Source: Candidatus Omnitrophota bacterium (GTDB taxonomy: Bacteria; Omnitrophota; Gorgyraeia; S143-82). Taken from it: a stretch of DNA of 7,378 nt. Shown piece after piece: positions 5,422 through 7,378 of the stretch. The number at the start of each line of letters is the position of its first letter. Positions within the stretch are counted from its first letter, which is position 1. The translations under genes were made by a program, and so were the position numbers. The notes below the pieces were generated by a model. The model made no database searches, was not told where the DNA came from, and saw only the letters and a list, made by a program, of their open reading frames with translations. The stretch lies in the NCBI GenBank assembly GCA_027065215.1, contig JAMOOT010000278.1, forward strand, positions 1 through 7,378, read 5' to 3'.

Positions 5422-6246
5422 TCATTTTGTAATAATCAAAATTTTAGAAATCGTCGTATAAGTTTTCTTTTTAAAACTAAAGATAATTTCATCCTCTGTT
5501 GAGACCAATTCTCGATCGAAAAACCTATCAATCTCACTAAAAACAAAATCAAAATCTCTTTTTAACTTCCAACTCTCCTCAAGATTTTCTTTGTCTGCCA
5601 ACACAACAAAAAAACGGTTATCAGATCCAAATCTTTGCGCCCCTTGATGTTCATAAAGCCAAATAATTAAACCCTTAGGATCGTCAAGGGCACGCTCTAA
5701 TGTGAAATTCCTGGGTAAATAAGTGATTTTTAAATCAAACGGTTGATTATCAAAAAATATATCAATGCCAAAATTATTTTTCAGAGTAGGCACTACTCTT
5801 GGATGCTGACTTATATGATCTTCTATTAAGACAGTAGTCCAATGATTGTACCAGGTAGCAATAACATAATGGGTAATATCGTCATGAAGTTTACTTTTAA
5901 CTCCTTGGACTAATTCATCATATTTTACAAACTTCCTTACATATTCCGTTTGAATTTTTTGATCCAATTGTCCCTGAACAACACCCCATTTAAAATCCTC
6001 TACTTTCAAAAGTTCCTCTTTCAAGGCCTTATCCGAAATCAAAGTTTGCCTCTTTTCCACTAATTTACGGTATTTTTTCTTTATAAACTTGTCAATTTCG
6101 TCTTGAGGCACATCAATTAGCCTCTTAATTAAATCTGAAACCGTACCCTTTGTAGGCATACCAAAAGATTTGGCCAGTTCTCTTAAATCATTTGCCTTTA
6201 TTGATCTCAATTTAAGATTGGCTAATTCTTTTTGGGAAACTAACAT
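5422..6246 (-). CDS. Putative type II restriction endonuclease, SAP-like N-terminus plus PD-(D/E)XK core
   Basis: A 274-residue protein that I cannot assign to a named endonuclease family. Residues about 13-45 (LRSIKANDLRELAKSFGMP, then a TVSDLIKRLI helix) look like a SAP-type helix-turn-helix DNA-binding motif. A basic, probably helical linker follows (50-120). The likely catalytic core contains HWTTVLIEDHI (135-145, E142 on the preceding helix), then GIDIFFDNQPFDLKITYLP (160-178). D162 together with D171-L172-K173 fits the D...(D/E)xK arrangement of PD-(D/E)XK nucleases. A strand region FFVVLAD (212-218) follows. Cleavage of DNA at an unknown site is inferred. The ATG at 6246 lies 2 bases after the methyltransferase stop, giving tight coupling so that the methylase is made first. 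Base composition is clearly A+T-richer than leuB or guaB3. A non-specific or defence nuclease of another type is the alternative. Confidence 0.72.
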   Translation of the reverse strand: MLVSQKELANLKLRSIKANDLRELAKSFGMPTKGTVSDLIKRLIDVPQDEIDKFIKKKYRKLVEKRQTLISDKALKEELLKVEDFKWGVVQGQLDQKIQTEYVRKFVKYDELVQGVKSKLHDDITHYVIATWYNHWTTVLIEDHISQHPRVVPTLKNNFGIDIFFDNQPFDLKITYLPRNFTLERALDDPKGLIIWLYEHQGAQRFGSDNRFFVVLADKENLEESWKLKRDFDFVFSEIDRFFDRELVSTEDEIIFSFKKKTYTTISKILIITK

Positions 6247-6248
6247 AT

Positions 6249-7055
6249 TTACTTCTTCTGAAACAAGAAAATATATTCGTGACGAAAAATATAAAAACCA
6301 CCAACCAAAGCTCTATACCGCCACAAATGTTCCTGATTTCTCTTTGCACGATTGTTCACCATATTTTTCACCAAAATACTTTTAAGTATTAATCCACCCC
6401 TATTCAATATTTCTTGCATAGTCCAAAACCCTAAAGGGACCCATTCAGAATTTGCATATTTATCACCTATAACTACCGCTAAATAACGTTTTCTCTCCAA
6501 TAGATCCAAAAAGTTAGAGACCACATTACCGAAAAGTTTTAAAAATTCATCCACTGATTTTGCATTACTTAAATCGTCAGGTCTATTGCTAAATTTTATA
6601 ATATCGTGATAAGGTGGATGCATTATTATCAACTGTACACTCTTTTTTCCCTTGGACTCTAATATTTGCTCTACACTTCGCCTTGTTTCTTTTTTTGTAC
6701 TATCTGCAATAAGAATCTCAGTAAAAACTTCAAAATCAAACAACGATTCCTGGCTAATTCTTTGTTCAGCAATCCTTGCAACTTCTGGTAGCAACTCAAT
6801 CCCTATCCCATTTCTCCCCAACCTCTTACATTCAATTAAGGTCGTCCCGCTCCCCAAAAAAACATCTAATACCACATCGCCTTTTTTAGTAAACCTTCTC
6901 ATTAATTGATTCGGTATTTGAGGAATAAAATTCCCATGATAATCACCCTTGTGAGATCCTGATTTATCCCGCTCGCCAATAATCCAAAGACTATCTGTAA
7001 TGATATCGTTATACTCTCTCCAATTTTTTAAATTTAGATCGTTTATCTTTCCCAT
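6249..7055 (-). CDS. DNA methyltransferase of a type II restriction-modification system (N4-cytosine or N6-adenine type)
   Basis: A 268-residue SAM-dependent amino-methyltransferase thought to protect host DNA from the adjacent nuclease. A motif X-like segment, HGNFIPQIPNQLMRRFTKKGD (40-60), leads into motif I, VVLDVFLGSGTTLIE (61-75), which binds SAM. The acidic motif II residue is E87 (GIGIEL) and a motif III-like IADS lies near 116-119. The catalytic motif IV is HPPY (146-149), with His where Asp, Asn or Ser is usual. A later strand, YLAVVIGDKY (191-200), and the C-terminal HEYIFLFQK close the fold. The order X, I, IV resembles the gamma class rather than the beta class, although the motif I wording is beta-like. 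The target-recognition part is probably the segment after 200. The ATG at 7055 has only a weak AGG ahead. Which base and site it methylates cannot be read from sequence. Confidence 0.85.
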   Translation of the reverse strand: MGKINDLNLKNWREYNDIITDSLWIIGERDKSGSHKGDYHGNFIPQIPNQLMRRFTKKGDVVLDVFLGSGTTLIECKRLGRNGIGIELLPEVARIAEQRISQESLFDFEVFTEILIADSTKKETRRSVEQILESKGKKSVQLIIMHPPYHDIIKFSNRPDDLSNAKSVDEFLKLFGNVVSNFLDLLERKRYLAVVIGDKYANSEWVPLGFWTMQEILNRGGLILKSILVKNMVNNRAKRNQEHLWRYRALVGGFYIFRHEYIFLFQKK

Positions 7056-7378
7056 AACATGACCTAACTAAACTTCATCCATTAAATTATTCAATTTACT
7101 CTCAGCATCTTACTGACTTCAGATACAGCCCTTACGATTGGATTCTATACGTGCCAAATCCCTAATTATCGTAAATAAATATTGGAATATCTTTGTTAGC
7201 CGTCTTTACAAATACTAAACTCATCTCGATATTTTTGTATTTTTAGCCAATTTAAATCTATTACCCGACTCTACTGCAATATATCACCATAATTATAGCA
7301 ATAGGAACAACAAGCGCCCAATCTATTACAACAATAACAAAAAGATACAAAGTAGTAAAGAAAAATAAAGGTTATGTA
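7056..7378. other. A+T-rich leader upstream of the methyltransferase, no supported gene
   Basis: 323 bases with frequent stops in all frames examined. On the minus strand the longest open stretches are a 36-codon hydrophobic frame (stop at 7261-7263) and a 20-codon frame beginning MSLVFVKTAN; neither has a convincing ribosome-binding site. A TATAAT on the minus strand (7292-7297) has no matching -35 box and lies over 200 bases from the methyltransferase start. No controller-protein gene or operator-like repeat was recognised. Confidence 0.5.

Noticed and set aside
6375..6390. Palindrome AATACTTTTAAGTATT (7-bp arms, 2-bp centre)
   Set aside because: It lies inside the methyltransferase coding sequence, and arms of this length are expected by chance in A+T-rich DNA. 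No second copy was seen upstream of the gene, so it is not proposed as a controller operator.
7292..7297. TATAAT upstream of the methyltransferase
   Set aside because: No -35-like hexamer at 16-18 bases and it is over 200 bases from the start codon, in DNA where such hexamers arise by chance.

Overview
The window is one side of a bacterial chromosome segment in which every supported gene lies on the minus strand, so the order of transcription runs from high to low coordinates. Gene content is bacterial: RsfS, signal peptidase I, a Shine-Dalgarno motif before several genes, and sigma-70-like promoters. G+C is roughly 40-45% in the housekeeping part. GuaB3, an actinobacterial-style LeuB and a DUF5679-type zinc ribbon together suggest an uncultivated or little-studied lineage, but I cannot name a phylum from the sequence alone.

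Region 1 (7378 to about 5422): an A+T-rich leader of about 320 bases with no supported gene, followed by a compact two-gene module. The first gene is a small SAM-dependent DNA methyltransferase (motifs X, I, then an HPPY motif IV). Two bases later comes a 274-residue protein with an N-terminal SAP-like segment and a PD-(D/E)XK-type core. The pair is read as a type II restriction-modification system. Its visibly lower G+C fits horizontal acquisition.

Region 2 (5421 to 5035): a mostly non-coding gap with one doubtful 46-codon open frame right behind the nuclease gene, and a plausible promoter for the next gene. Region 3 (5034 to 3874): guaB3, a CBS-less member of the IMP dehydrogenase/GMP reductase family with its active-site Cys loop intact.

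Region 4 (3863 to 1): a near-consensus promoter, a tRNA with anticodon CAU, then leuB (3-isopropylmalate dehydrogenase), lepB (signal peptidase I), a 47-residue four-cysteine zinc-ribbon protein, rsfS (ribosome silencing factor) and argS (arginyl-tRNA synthetase, cut by the window edge). From leuB to argS the gaps are 0-20 bases or overlaps, and no terminator is visible after the tRNA. This looks like one transcription unit mixing leucine biosynthesis, protein export, ribosome hibernation and tRNA charging.

The least ordinary content is the restriction-modification pair. It is recognisable at the fold and motif level, but I cannot assign it to a named endonuclease family. I found no CRISPR array, insertion sequence, attachment site or replication origin.
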